DNA of 64,000 nucleotides, taken from Streptomyces deccanensis. GTDB taxonomy: Bacteria; Actinomycetota; Actinomycetes; Streptomycetales; Streptomycetaceae. This document shows, one piece after another, positions 36,239 to 45,838 of the stretch. Both the position numbers and the translations under genes were made by a program. A model generated the notes under the pieces. The model was given only the letters and a program-made list of their open reading frames with translations, had not been told where the DNA came from and did not search any database. The DNA lies in assembly GCF_022385335.1 (NCBI RefSeq), contig NZ_CP092431.1:10037519-10101518 (forward strand). Direction: 5' to 3'. Within the stretch, counting starts at the first letter, position 1. Each line of letters begins with the position of its first letter.

Positions 36239-37024
36239 GTGACCACCACCAGCCCCAGCCGCCTGCTGCGCGCCGGACAAACCGGCCGCTGCCGCCACTG
36301 CGGGAGCCGCATCGACCTCTACCCGCGTCCCGACCAACGGCCCATCGCCCTGCACCCCGCCGAATTGACCGTCACTGACGTCCCCAAATCCTGCCGCTGG
36401 CACCTCAGCGGCGGCATCGCCTACCCGCACGGCGACAACAGCGCCTGGTGCCGCATCCCGCATGCCGTGCTCTGCCCCCACCGCACCCCGACCTGCCAGG
36501 TCGGCACCCGCCTCGAGGCGATCCGCCGTCAACTCGCCGTCCGCGCCCGCCGTCTGATCGACACCCAGGCTCTCACCCCCGCCCCACCAGTCACCCCGCA
36601 GCCCGACGCCCCCCAACCCGGCGGACCCGACCGCCCCGTCGTCCAACTGCTGCTGTGCCGCTACCTCGCCCAGCAGCGGCTCGAGGAGCTGCGCTGCGTC
36701 GCCCAGACCCGCCACCGGCACCGCTGCCCCCACCCCGTCCTCGCCCCCGCCGGCCCAACCGGGATGTGGAAACTGCTGCCCACCACCGCCCGGCACGGCC
36801 AACTCGCCCTGCCCGATGCCCTGATGGCCGTCTACGACCTGGGCCACCTCGCTTATGGCGAACAGCTGCGCTGGCGCACCCAGCGCTGCCCGGCACACGC
36901 CACCGCACCCGGCGCCGCCGACCTCGCCCTGGCCTGCTGGGAACCCTTCGCCCCCCTCCTGCACGCGGCACACATCCACACCCGCCTGCCCCATTCCTCG
37001 CCCCGCCCGCACCGAAGGGGATGA
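36239..37024 (+). CDS. DUF6083-type Cys-rich protein
   Basis: About 261 aa from GTG 36239; ATG 36161 and GTG 36137 are alternatives. RAGQTGRCRHCGSRIDLYPR, RPIALHPAELT, CRWHLSGGIAYPHGD and WCRIPHAVLCPHR match the Streptomyces DUF6083 pattern, with CxxC and C/H pairs suggesting zinc binding. A second half (YLAQQRLEELRC, GDLGHLAYGEQ-like) has no known motif. Function is unknown. It is followed after 3 nt by the next gene. Confidence 0.65.
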   Translation: MTTTSPSRLLRAGQTGRCRHCGSRIDLYPRPDQRPIALHPAELTVTDVPKSCRWHLSGGIAYPHGDNSAWCRIPHAVLCPHRTPTCQVGTRLEAIRRQLAVRARRLIDTQALTPAPPVTPQPDAPQPGGPDRPVVQLLLCRYLAQQRLEELRCVAQTRHRHRCPHPVLAPAGPTGMWKLLPTTARHGQLALPDALMAVYDLGHLAYGEQLRWRTQRCPAHATAPGAADLALACWEPFAPLLHAAHIHTRLPHSSPRPHRRG

Positions 37025-37027
37025 CCG

Positions 37028-37504
37028 GTGCCGCACCACGCCCTGGAAATCACGCTGACCCGCCCCCTGCCCCCGCCCGTCCTGCAGCGCGCCGCCCGCC
37101 TGCTGCCGCTCGCCGCCAACCACGACGCCACCCGCCTGATGGCCCTCGTCGCCGCCAAGACGCCGCAGCGCGCCGCCCGCCGGCTGCGCCGCCGCCTCGG
37201 CACCCGGCTGCCCATCGACGTGATCACCACCCACTACCCGGACGCCGACCACAGCGTGCTGCTCAACATCGCCTTCCCGCCCATCGTGCACGCCGCCCTG
37301 ACCGCCGGCGCCCGCCGCGCCCAGCAGACCCCCGAGCGCTTCCTGGAACTGGCCGTGCACCGGGCCCTGGCCGAGCACGCCGACCGGGAGACCGAGCGCC
37401 TCGACCACGCGGTACGCCACCTGCTGGCCCACACCACCCCCGCCTACCTGCTGGCCGCCGTCGGGCACGCACTCACCCGACTCCCCGAGAGGCCCACCCT
37501 GTGA
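37028..37504 (+). CDS. Hypothetical protein, helicase-operon member
   Basis: A 158-aa protein starting at GTG 37028, with GAAGGGG upstream and a 4-nt overlap with the following helicase frame. It is helical and Arg/Ala-rich (LQRAARLLPLAANHDATRLM, RRAQQTPERFLELAVHRALA). The latter segment resembles a ribbon-helix-helix or alpha-helical DNA-binding tail. I do not recognise a family. Coupling suggests it works with the UvrD-like helicase. Confidence 0.6.
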   Translation: MPHHALEITLTRPLPPPVLQRAARLLPLAANHDATRLMALVAAKTPQRAARRLRRRLGTRLPIDVITTHYPDADHSVLLNIAFPPIVHAALTAGARRAQQTPERFLELAVHRALAEHADRETERLDHAVRHLLAHTTPAYLLAAVGHALTRLPERPTL

Positions 37505-39053
37505 ACCCCACCGACGAACAGACCGCAGCAGCCGACGCCTTCCACGCTGGCCACCACCTCGCCCTGCAGGCCGGCGCCGGCACCGGCAAGACCACCACCC
37601 TCGCCATCCTCGCCCGCGCCACCACCCGCCGAGGCCGCTACCTGGCCTACAACCGGGCCATCGCCCAGGACGCACGCACCCGCTTCCCCGACACCGTCCA
37701 GTGCAAGACCGCCCACGCCCTCGCCTACGCCGCCGTCGGCCACCGCTACACCCGCCGCCTGAACGCACCCCGCCGCCCGGCCTGGCAGACCGGACAAGCC
37801 CTCGGCCTGACCAAAGCCGTCCGCATCGGCGACCGCGAGATCTCCCAACGCGCCCTGTCCAACGCCGCCCTGCGTACCGTCGCGCGCTTCTGCCACACCG
37901 CGGACGAGGCCATCACCCGCCACCATGTCCCTCGCCTGCGCGGCCTGGACGGCTGCGACCTGCATGCCCAACTCGCCGCCCATATCCTGCCGTTCGCCCG
38001 CAAAGCCTGGGTCGACCTGCAGCATCCCGACGACGGCGCCGTCCGCTTCGACCACGACCACTACCTTAAGATCTGGGCCCTGACCCGGCCGCGCATTCAG
38101 GTCGACTTCCTGCTGCTGGACGAGGCCCAGGACACCAACCCTGTCGTCGAACAGACCTTCCTCAACCAGCGCGAGCACGCCCAGCTCGTCATGGTCGGCG
38201 ACTCTGCCCAGGCCATCTACCACTGGCGCGGCGCCAAAGACGTCATGACCGGCTTCGACGGCACCCAGCTGACCCTATCCCAGTCCTTCCGCTTCGGACC
38301 CGACCTCGCCGCGGAAGCAAACCGCTGGCTGCACCTGGCCGACGCCCCGATCCGCCTCACCGGCACCCCCGCCGTACCCACGGAACTCGGCCCCGTCACC
38401 CAGCCGGACGCCGTGCTGTGCCGCACCAACGTCGGCGCCATGGCCCAGGTCATGACCCTCATGGCGGCTTAGCTACCGGGTCGCCCTGGCCGGGGGAGGA
38501 GACAGCCTGCAGGCCCTGGCCCTCGCGGCCCGCGACCTGAAGGAAGGCCGCCGCACCCACCACCCCGAGCTCATCCTCTTCCCCTCATGGGGCGATCTGC
38601 AGGACTACGCCGCCCACGACCCGGCTCGACCGCGACCTGCAGCCCCTGGTCAACCTCGTCGACACCCACGGCACCGACGCCATCCTCACCGCCGTCGCCC
38701 GCCTCGCCCCCGAGCCGCACGCCCAGGTCACCGTCTCCACCGCCCACGAGGCGAAGGGACGCGAATGGCCCCGCGTGCTCATCGCGGACGACTTCGCCCG
38801 TCCTGAAAACAGCACTCCTGACGAGCAGACAAGCACCGCGGCGCCACCCGACCCCATCGACGACGCCGAAGCCCGCCTGGCCTACGTGGCTGTCACCCGT
38901 ACCCGCCAACGCCTCGACCTGGGCGGCCTCTCCTGGATCGACGCCCACTCACAGCACCTCGGTCCGAGCGGAACAACTCCCTCGGGCACCGTACAAAAGG
39001 AACACGAGCAGACGGAACCCGGACCACTGCCGGTGCGCCACACGCATGGTTGA
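37501..39053 (+). pseudogene. UvrD/Rep-like superfamily 1 helicase, frame-broken
   Basis: The first 323 codons contain Walker A GAGTGKTTTL, motif II LLLDEAQDTN, motif III VGDSAQAIYHWRGA and motif IV-like LSQSFRFGPDL. The frame stops at TAG 38470. The homology resumes one base later (YRVALAGGGDSLQALALAAR) and again in the third frame from about 38635 (LQPLVNLVDTHGTDAI, VSTAHEAKGREWPRVLIADD, LAYVAVTRTRQRL = motifs V and VI). Two indels split it, either true decay or assembly error. It was likely a repair or plasmid-type helicase. Confidence 0.8.
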
Positions 39054-39460
39054 CAGGGCGTCATCGGTGGGGGAACGGCGCGGGAAGGTCATCACTCATC
39101 GCGCGGTGCTCCGGCTTGTCCGGGCGCACCGCCCTCCGTCTGCCCATTTTCTCTCCGTTATCGACAAAACCCCTCGCAGCAGGCATCCCTTTAGTTACGG
39201 TCTGTACTCACAGATACCGCCCCAAGTTTCGGCGCGCCCCGATCGGTGTTCACCGCCAGTCGGCAGTGCCCGACACCGTAAGACCGACAGGGACCGGCCG
39301 ATGACCGACACCGACTCCGAGCCCCACGGCGCTGACAGCACCGTATTCGGCCGCAGCTCCACACCCGCGACCAGTCGAGCAGCCGTTTGCAGGCCACCTC
39401 ACCAGCGGCGACGCCGAAGAGGAGGTAGGGAAGGTAGCAGGTACCGAGGACTCCACCCCG

Positions 39461-41203
39461 TTGAAGTTCCACGTTGCTCTTTCTCCTGGCGCCTATCTGC
39501 AGCTCGACGACGTGGTCAGCACTCGCCGGGAGATCCCCGGACGCGGCACCGTCGTCACCTCCGGCGTGGTGACCGAGGTGGTCGCCCGCCACGAGGGCGC
39601 CGCGTTCGGCTCAGATGTCTTCCTCATCGCCGACGGAATCCTGCCGGCCACAGTGCAGGAGGTCGCCGAGATCACGACCACCCGGGTCGACCCCGAGTAC
39701 TACGTCCCGCCACGCCCCGGCGAAGCCGCCATCCGGGCCTCGGGCACGGCGCGGGACGCCGCGCTGTACTTCGACCGGATGGACGCACGTGTGCCCGCCG
39801 GCATCGGCCGGGACGGCGAACCGATCTATCTCAACCTCGAATTCCTCGACGGCACCCGCGGCGCCCACGTATCGATCTCGGGCATCTCAGGCGTGGCGAC
39901 CAAGACCAGCTTCGCGCTGTTCTTGATGCACTCGCTGTTCACCTCGGGCGCCCTCGGGGCCCGCGCGGTCAACGCCAAGGCCCTCATCTTCTCCGTCAAG
40001 GGCGAGGACCTGCTCTTCGTCGACCAGCCCAACACCCGTCTCGACGGGGAGCTGAGCGCCGCATACGCCCAACTCGGCCTGCCCGCCCGCCCCTTCGCCT
40101 CGGCCGGCTTCTACGCCCCGCCGCTGCCCGGTGACACCACCGGCCGCCCCCACGTCACCGGCAGGACCAGCGGCGTCACCGCCTTCTGGTGGACCCTGGC
40201 CGAGTTCTGCGAACGCGAGCTGCTGCCCTACGCGTTCGCCGATGCCGAAGACGAGAAAAACCAGTACACGATCGTCGTGCACCAGGTCACGAGCCGGCTG
40301 CGCCGCGAGGCTCAGCCCGCCGGGAACGACGGCGCGGTCGCCATCGACGGAACCGTCCTCCGCACCTGGCCGGAGATGGTCGACTTCATCTCCGACAAGG
40401 TCACCGACGACCTCAGCCGCCCGGACTGGGCGGGCCCGGCCATCGGACTGGGAACGGTGAACGCATTCGTGCGGCGGCTGCGGTCGTCCCAGCGGCCGCT
40501 CGGGCCCCTGCTGCGCGGCGACCTGAGCACGGTCACCGACCACCCCGTCTCGCACTCCATCGACACCTCGCAGCAGCAGGTCACCGTGGTGGACCTGCAC
40601 AACCTGCCGGAACGGGCCCAGCGGTTCGTCGTCGGTGTCGTGCTGGCCGCGGAGACCGCCCGCAAGGAGCAAGCCGGCCCGGGCGGCCTGCTGTTCACGA
40701 TGGTCGACGAGCTCAACAAGTACGCCCCCCGCGAGGGATCCTCCCCGATCAAGGACGTACTACTGGACATTGCTGAACGCGGCCGCTCACTCGGCATCAT
40801 CCTCATCGGCGCCCAGCAGACCGCCTCTGAGGTGGAACGGCGCATCGTGTCGAACTCCTCGATCAAGATCGTCGGCCGGCTCGATGCCGCCGAGGCCGGC
40901 CGCCCGGAGTACGGCTTCCTGCCCGCCTCGCAGCGCCAGCGCGCCACGCTCGCCAGGCCCGGCACCATGTTCGTCTCCCAGCCGGAGATCCCGGTGCCCC
41001 TGGCCGTCGAATTCCCCTTCCCCGCCTGGGCCACCCGGCTCTCCGAGGTCGCCGACCCCACCTTCTCCACCGGCACCCGCGCAGCCGGCCAGGCCACCGG
41101 CAGCGCGGCGCGACCGGACCCGTTCAGCAGGCTGCCCCAGGCAGAGAGCGATCCGTGGCCCGACGACACTGACGACGGCGCCATCGATGAGCCGCCCTAC
41201 TGA
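39461..41203 (+). CDS. HerA-like ATPase (DUF87/HAS-barrel)
   Basis: A 580-aa protein. The N-terminal HAS-barrel (YLQLDDVVSTRREIPGRGTV, about 10-90) is followed by a FtsK/HerA ATPase core: P-loop GISGVATKTS (about 141-150), Walker B LFTMVDELNKYAP (about 411-423), sensor ILIGAQQTAS and the region SNSSIKIVGRLDAAE. The start is uncertain: TTG 39461 is possible, but upstream in the same frame EQPFAGHLTSGDAEEEVGK looks coding and would join MTDTDSEP (ATG 39301) by a one-base shift near 39375. HerA proteins form hexameric DNA translocases acting with NurA. It is the first gene of the resection operon; the gap 39054-39300 shows no gene. Confidence 0.82.
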   Translation: MKFHVALSPGAYLQLDDVVSTRREIPGRGTVVTSGVVTEVVARHEGAAFGSDVFLIADGILPATVQEVAEITTTRVDPEYYVPPRPGEAAIRASGTARDAALYFDRMDARVPAGIGRDGEPIYLNLEFLDGTRGAHVSISGISGVATKTSFALFLMHSLFTSGALGARAVNAKALIFSVKGEDLLFVDQPNTRLDGELSAAYAQLGLPARPFASAGFYAPPLPGDTTGRPHVTGRTSGVTAFWWTLAEFCERELLPYAFADAEDEKNQYTIVVHQVTSRLRREAQPAGNDGAVAIDGTVLRTWPEMVDFISDKVTDDLSRPDWAGPAIGLGTVNAFVRRLRSSQRPLGPLLRGDLSTVTDHPVSHSIDTSQQQVTVVDLHNLPERAQRFVVGVVLAAETARKEQAGPGGLLFTMVDELNKYAPREGSSPIKDVLLDIAERGRSLGIILIGAQQTASEVERRIVSNSSIKIVGRLDAAEAGRPEYGFLPASQRQRATLARPGTMFVSQPEIPVPLAVEFPFPAWATRLSEVADPTFSTGTRAAGQATGSAARPDPFSRLPQAESDPWPDDTDDGAIDEPPY

Positions 41204-41280
41204 CGTCTGGCCACCGCCCTCCCCAGCGCACCCACGCCCCCCGCTGCTCTGCCTCAGCCACCCGAAAAGGACCCCGCCCC

Positions 41281-42450
41281 GTGAAGTTCCTTCACACCTC
41301 CGACTGGCATGTCGGCAAAACCCTCAAGGGCCGCAACCGGCTCGAGGAGCAGGCACGCATCCTGCGAGAGATCACCCAGATCGCGATCGACAACGACGTC
41401 GACGCCGTCCTCATAGCCGGCGACATTTACGAAAACGCCTCGCCGACCGCAGACGCCCAGAGGCTGGTCGTGCGTACCCTGCTGCGCCTGGCCAAGCACG
41501 GCATCGAGGTCATCCTGATCGCCGGCAACCACGACCACGCTGCCACGTTCGAGGCCTACAGGCCGCTGATGGACATCGCCGGCATCCACGTCTACGGCCA
41601 GGCCAGACCGGCCGCGAAGGGCGGCGTGCACACCTTCCACGCCAGGTCCACCGGCGAGCCCGTCAACGTCGCCGTCCTGCCGTTCCTCTCCCAGCGCTAC
41701 GCCGTCCGCGCCGCGGAGATCATCGCCAACACCCCGTCGCAGAACGTCGGCGCCTACGACCAGCTCGTCCGTGACGTCCTGGCCAATCTGACCGGAGCGT
41801 TCACCTCGGACGCCGTCAACATCATCATGGCCCACCTGACCTGCACCGGCGGTACCTTCGGCGGCGGCGAGCGACCCGCCCAATCCATCATGGAATACCA
41901 CGTGCCGGCCGCTGTCTTCCCTGTCGAGGCCCACTACGTGGCCCTGGGCCACCTGCACCGCCGGCAGCAGATCCCCGCCGCCTGCCCGGTGCACTACAGC
42001 GGCTCCCCCTACGCCATCGACTTCGGCGAGCAGAACAACACCAACGTCGTCTGCCTCGTCGAGGCCACCCCCAACACCCCCGCCCAGATCACCGACATCC
42101 CCGTCACGGCCGGCCGCAGACTGCGCACCGTCGAGGGAACCGTCGCCCAGCTGACCGCTGACCCCGCCGGCTACGGCGAGGACTACCTCAGACTCGTCGT
42201 CACCCAGCCCGCCTACGCCGGCATGCGCGACGACCTGTACGAAGCCCTCCCCAACGCTCTTCAGATCCTGATCCACCCCGATCATGCCAGCACCGGCGCC
42301 ACGGCAGGAATCAGCGTCGACCAGCCGATCAAGACGCCTGTGCAGCTGTTTGCCGACTACTGCCACAGCGTCGGCGTCAGCGACGACCGGGTCACGGCGT
42401 TGTTCAATCAGCTGCACGACGACCTGACCCGCTCGACCGCCCGCCCCTAA
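41281..42450 (+). CDS. sbcD: SbcD/Mre11-type exonuclease subunit
   Basis: A 389-aa metallophosphoesterase starting at GTG 41281 (AAAAGGA upstream). Metal-binding motifs: HTSDWHVGK (5-13), AGDIYEN (about 47), AGNHDH (about 83), and the later H in MAHL and GHLH (about 223). The C-terminal domain fits SbcD. With SbcC it forms the ATP-dependent nuclease that opens hairpins and protein-blocked double-strand ends. It sits between the HerA-like gene and sbcC in one operon. Confidence 0.93.
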   Translation: MKFLHTSDWHVGKTLKGRNRLEEQARILREITQIAIDNDVDAVLIAGDIYENASPTADAQRLVVRTLLRLAKHGIEVILIAGNHDHAATFEAYRPLMDIAGIHVYGQARPAAKGGVHTFHARSTGEPVNVAVLPFLSQRYAVRAAEIIANTPSQNVGAYDQLVRDVLANLTGAFTSDAVNIIMAHLTCTGGTFGGGERPAQSIMEYHVPAAVFPVEAHYVALGHLHRRQQIPAACPVHYSGSPYAIDFGEQNNTNVVCLVEATPNTPAQITDIPVTAGRRLRTVEGTVAQLTADPAGYGEDYLRLVVTQPAYAGMRDDLYEALPNALQILIHPDHASTGATAGISVDQPIKTPVQLFADYCHSVGVSDDRVTALFNQLHDDLTRSTARP

Positions 42451-42484
42451 AGCCAGGCCCGCACCCGCCCGAAGGAACTCTCAG

Positions 42485-45400
42485 ATGCGTCCCGTTCGTC
42501 TTGAGCTCAACGGCTTCGCCGGCTTCCGCGCTCCCACCGTGGTCGATTTCACCGACACCGACTACTTCGCCCTCGTCGGCCCCACCGGTTCAGGCAAGTC
42601 CACCATCCTCGACGCGCTGACGTTCGCCCTGTACGGCTCGGCCTACCGGTGGGGACGCAGCAACGCCATCTCCTACGCACTCGCCCCCACGAGCAACCGC
42701 TGCACGGTCTCGCTCACCTTCGACATCGGATCACAGCGCTACCAGGTCGCCCGCGAGGTCCGCCGCATGGGCCAGCAGATCCAGCAGAAGGCCGTCAGCC
42801 TGGTGCAGTTCACTGACCCCACCGCAGTCGCTGTCGAGCCAGGCGGACCGCAGCCGGAGGTACTGGCCGGGGAGATCAAGGAACTCAACACCGCCATCGA
42901 GGATCTGCTCGGCCTGTCCTTCGACGACTTCTGCCAGTGCGTCGTCCTGCCCCAGGGTGACTTCGCCCGGTTCCTGTCCGCCAACGCCAGCAACCGCCAG
43001 CAGATCCTGCTCAAACTCCTCGGCGCCTCCCAATACGAAGGCATCGGCAAACGTGCCGGCGCCCAGGCAGACCAAGCAGCCAAGGAGGTCGAAATCCTCA
43101 ACGACCAGCTGAGCCGGCACGCCGACGCCACCCCCGAAGCCGAGGCCGCCGCACAGGCGCGTGTCGAGACGCTTGAACAGCTGGCCGTCACCGTCGACCA
43201 ACTCGTGCCCCGTGTCACCGAGGCACGCACCCGCGCACACGAGGCCGACGCCCGAGCCGACACGCTGCGCAGCGAGACCGATCTGCTGGCCTCCATCCGC
43301 ACCCCCGACGGCATCGAAGAGCTGCAACGTCAGGCCACCCGGGCACAGACGGCCGCCCAGCAGGCCCGTGAGGCCGCCGACGCGGCCGCTCAGACCCTCT
43401 CCGACGTCACCCAAGAGGCTCAGTTGGGCCCTCAGCGCACCGACCTGACCCTCACCCGCGACCGGTACACCGAGAAGGCAGCCCTGACGGGCCGCCGCGA
43501 CGGCGTCATCGCCGACGCCCAGCGCGCCCAAGAGGAGTTGGCGCAGTCCAAAGACCGGCTGAAAGCATCGGCGCAGAGCGTTGACAAGGCCCGCCGCAGC
43601 GCCGAGGAGACCCGGGAGCGCCGCGCCCAGGCCCGGCAGGCGCAGGAGAAACTGCGGGGCCGCCACCAGCTGCTGGCTGCCGTTCGTATCCCCGACGGCG
43701 TCACCGACCTGACCAGCCGTGCAGCAGCCCGTTCTCACGAGGTCGAAGCCGCCGCTGAGGCGCTCACCGCGGCCCGCGACCGGCACGAACAGGCCTCCCG
43801 TGCGCTGACCGCCGCCGGCGACGGCAGCCGGCTGACGGAAGCGCACCAGGCACTCGATGAGCTCCTCGATGTCATCAGTTTGCTCACGCATGCCACCGGC
43901 GCACTGGACGACTGCGCCGAGAGGGCCAGCCGGGCTGAAGAGGCGGTGGCAGGCGCCCAAGCGCGCCTGAACGCGGCCACGTCCACGGTCGATGAAGCCC
44001 GCGTCCTCGCCGGTGCCGCACAGCTGCGCCCTCAGCTTCAGGTAGGCCACACCTGCCCGGTCTGCGAGCAGAACGTCACCACCCTCCCGCCGCCGCTGTC
44101 CGACCCCGCTGTCCAGGCAGCCGAGGCGGCACATGCCGCCGCCGCAGAAGAACACCGTGCTCTGCTGGACCAATACGAGGACGCCAAGAAGGCGGTTACC
44201 GACCAGCAGCGGGAAGTGGACAAACTCACCACACAGCGCACCCTGCTCGACAAGAGGCTGGGCACACTGCTGCCCGACCGCCCCGCCGGCACCGGCCGTG
44301 ACTGCGACGCCGACCGCGCCCACCTCGACGAACTCATCGAATCCCGTGACCAGTTGACCACTGACGAGCAGCAGGCCCGCGACGCGGTACAGAAAGCCGA
44401 AACTGCCCACGGCTCCGCCACGTCGGCTGTCGCCGCGCTGCAGCGGGAACTCGACCGGGCCCGCAACACTCTGCACTCGACGCTGGGCACACTGACCGCT
44501 TTTGACCCGCCGACCCTCGACACCGACGACCTGACCTCGGCCTGGACCGACCTGGAGGCCTGGGCCCGCACCCAGACCACCACCACAGAACGCGACCTCG
44601 CAGCCGCCGACGCCGAAACGGCCGACGCCGAAAAGGCCCACTCGGACGCGACCAGCGCGCTGGAGACCGCCGACCGTGCACAGGCCGACGCCCAGGCTGC
44701 CCACACCGCAGCCGTCGAGAACGCCGCAACCGCCAGCCTCGCGAAGACGAACCTGACCGACCGCCTGAGCACACTCGAGACGCTCTTGGCCCAGGCGCCA
44801 CCGGAAGCCGAACTCCCGGCCCTCTTCGAGGAATGCGCCCGTCTCGAGGCGGCCGTGGAGACAGCCACCACGCAGGCCAACCACACACGCACAACAACCA
44901 AGGCAGCAGCGGCCGAACAGGACAAGTGGCGAGAGCACACCGCGAAGGCCCGCTCCGTGCTGGCAGCCAGCCGGGATACCGTGGCGGCGCTGAGTCCACC
45001 AAGCCTCGACACCGACGACCTCGCCGCCGCCTGGTCCACCCTGACCGGCTGGGCCAGCCGCCAGATCAGCGACCGGCAGACCGCCATCGCACGCGCAGAC
45101 ACCGACACCCAGACCGCCCACAACGAAGCCGACCAACTCCTGGGCAGCCTGGAGACCCTCCTACGCGGCAACGACCTGGACCCGCAGGACCTCGGCGACA
45201 GCCCGGGACGCGCCGCACAGGCCCCGCGCGTGGTCGCGGTCGCAGCCGAACGCGCCCGGGGCCAGGTCAAAACGATCCAACGCAGCCGCGCCGACGCCGA
45301 CGCGATACAGGACAAGATCGACGACGCCCGCACCCGACAACAGGTAGCCGCCGAACTGGCCCGGCTGATGCGGTCCAACAAGTTCCCCCAGTGGCTCGCC

Positions 45401-45838
45401 ACCTCAGCCCTCGACACTTTGGTCGCCGGCGCCTCGCAGTCACTGCGCCAACTGTCGGGCGACCGCTTCGACCTCAGCCACCAAAAGGGCGAGTTCTACG
45501 TCATCGACCACTTCGACGCCGACTCCGCGCGCTCGGTGCGCACCCTGTCCGGTGGCGAAACATTCCAGGCCAGCCTGGCCCTCGCCCTGGCCCTCTCCGA
45601 CCAACTGGCCGGCCTGGGCGGCGCCACGAAACTGGATTCCATCTTCCTCGACGAAGGGTTCGGCACCCTCGATGCTGATTCGCTCCAGACCGTCGCCGAC
45701 ACCCTGCAAAACCTCGCCCAGGGAGAACGAATGGTCGGAGTGATCACCCACGTCACCGCGCTCGCCGAACAGATCCCGGTCCAGTTCCACGTCCAGCGCG
45801 ACACCCGCACCTCCACCGTCACCCGGCAGGGCACATGA
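42485..45838 (+). CDS. sbcC: SbcC/Rad50-type ATPase
   Basis: A 1117-aa SMC-like protein. Walker A GPTGSGKSTILDAL (32-45), Q-loop region VLPQGDFARFL, two long Ala/Glu/Arg-rich coiled-coil arms (about 180-510 and 545-950), and the zinc hook CPVC at 524-527 near the middle. The C-terminal lobe has signature TLSGGETFQASLALA (about 1020) and Walker B SIFLDEGFGTLD (about 1055). The length is normal for SbcC. Its stop overlaps the start of the NurA-like gene (ATGA), a tight coupling not usual for bacterial sbcDC. Confidence 0.95.
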   Translation: MRPVRLELNGFAGFRAPTVVDFTDTDYFALVGPTGSGKSTILDALTFALYGSAYRWGRSNAISYALAPTSNRCTVSLTFDIGSQRYQVAREVRRMGQQIQQKAVSLVQFTDPTAVAVEPGGPQPEVLAGEIKELNTAIEDLLGLSFDDFCQCVVLPQGDFARFLSANASNRQQILLKLLGASQYEGIGKRAGAQADQAAKEVEILNDQLSRHADATPEAEAAAQARVETLEQLAVTVDQLVPRVTEARTRAHEADARADTLRSETDLLASIRTPDGIEELQRQATRAQTAAQQAREAADAAAQTLSDVTQEAQLGPQRTDLTLTRDRYTEKAALTGRRDGVIADAQRAQEELAQSKDRLKASAQSVDKARRSAEETRERRAQARQAQEKLRGRHQLLAAVRIPDGVTDLTSRAAARSHEVEAAAEALTAARDRHEQASRALTAAGDGSRLTEAHQALDELLDVISLLTHATGALDDCAERASRAEEAVAGAQARLNAATSTVDEARVLAGAAQLRPQLQVGHTCPVCEQNVTTLPPPLSDPAVQAAEAAHAAAAEEHRALLDQYEDAKKAVTDQQREVDKLTTQRTLLDKRLGTLLPDRPAGTGRDCDADRAHLDELIESRDQLTTDEQQARDAVQKAETAHGSATSAVAALQRELDRARNTLHSTLGTLTAFDPPTLDTDDLTSAWTDLEAWARTQTTTTERDLAAADAETADAEKAHSDATSALETADRAQADAQAAHTAAVENAATASLAKTNLTDRLSTLETLLAQAPPEAELPALFEECARLEAAVETATTQANHTRTTTKAAAAEQDKWREHTAKARSVLAASRDTVAALSPPSLDTDDLAAAWSTLTGWASRQISDRQTAIARADTDTQTAHNEADQLLGSLETLLRGNDLDPQDLGDSPGRAAQAPRVVAVAAERARGQVKTIQRSRADADAIQDKIDDARTRQQVAAELARLMRSNKFPQWLATSALDTLVAGASQSLRQLSGDRFDLSHQKGEFYVIDHFDADSARSVRTLSGGETFQASLALALALSDQLAGLGGATKLDSIFLDEGFGTLDADSLQTVADTLQNLAQGERMVGVITHVTALAEQIPVQFHVQRDTRTSTVTRQGT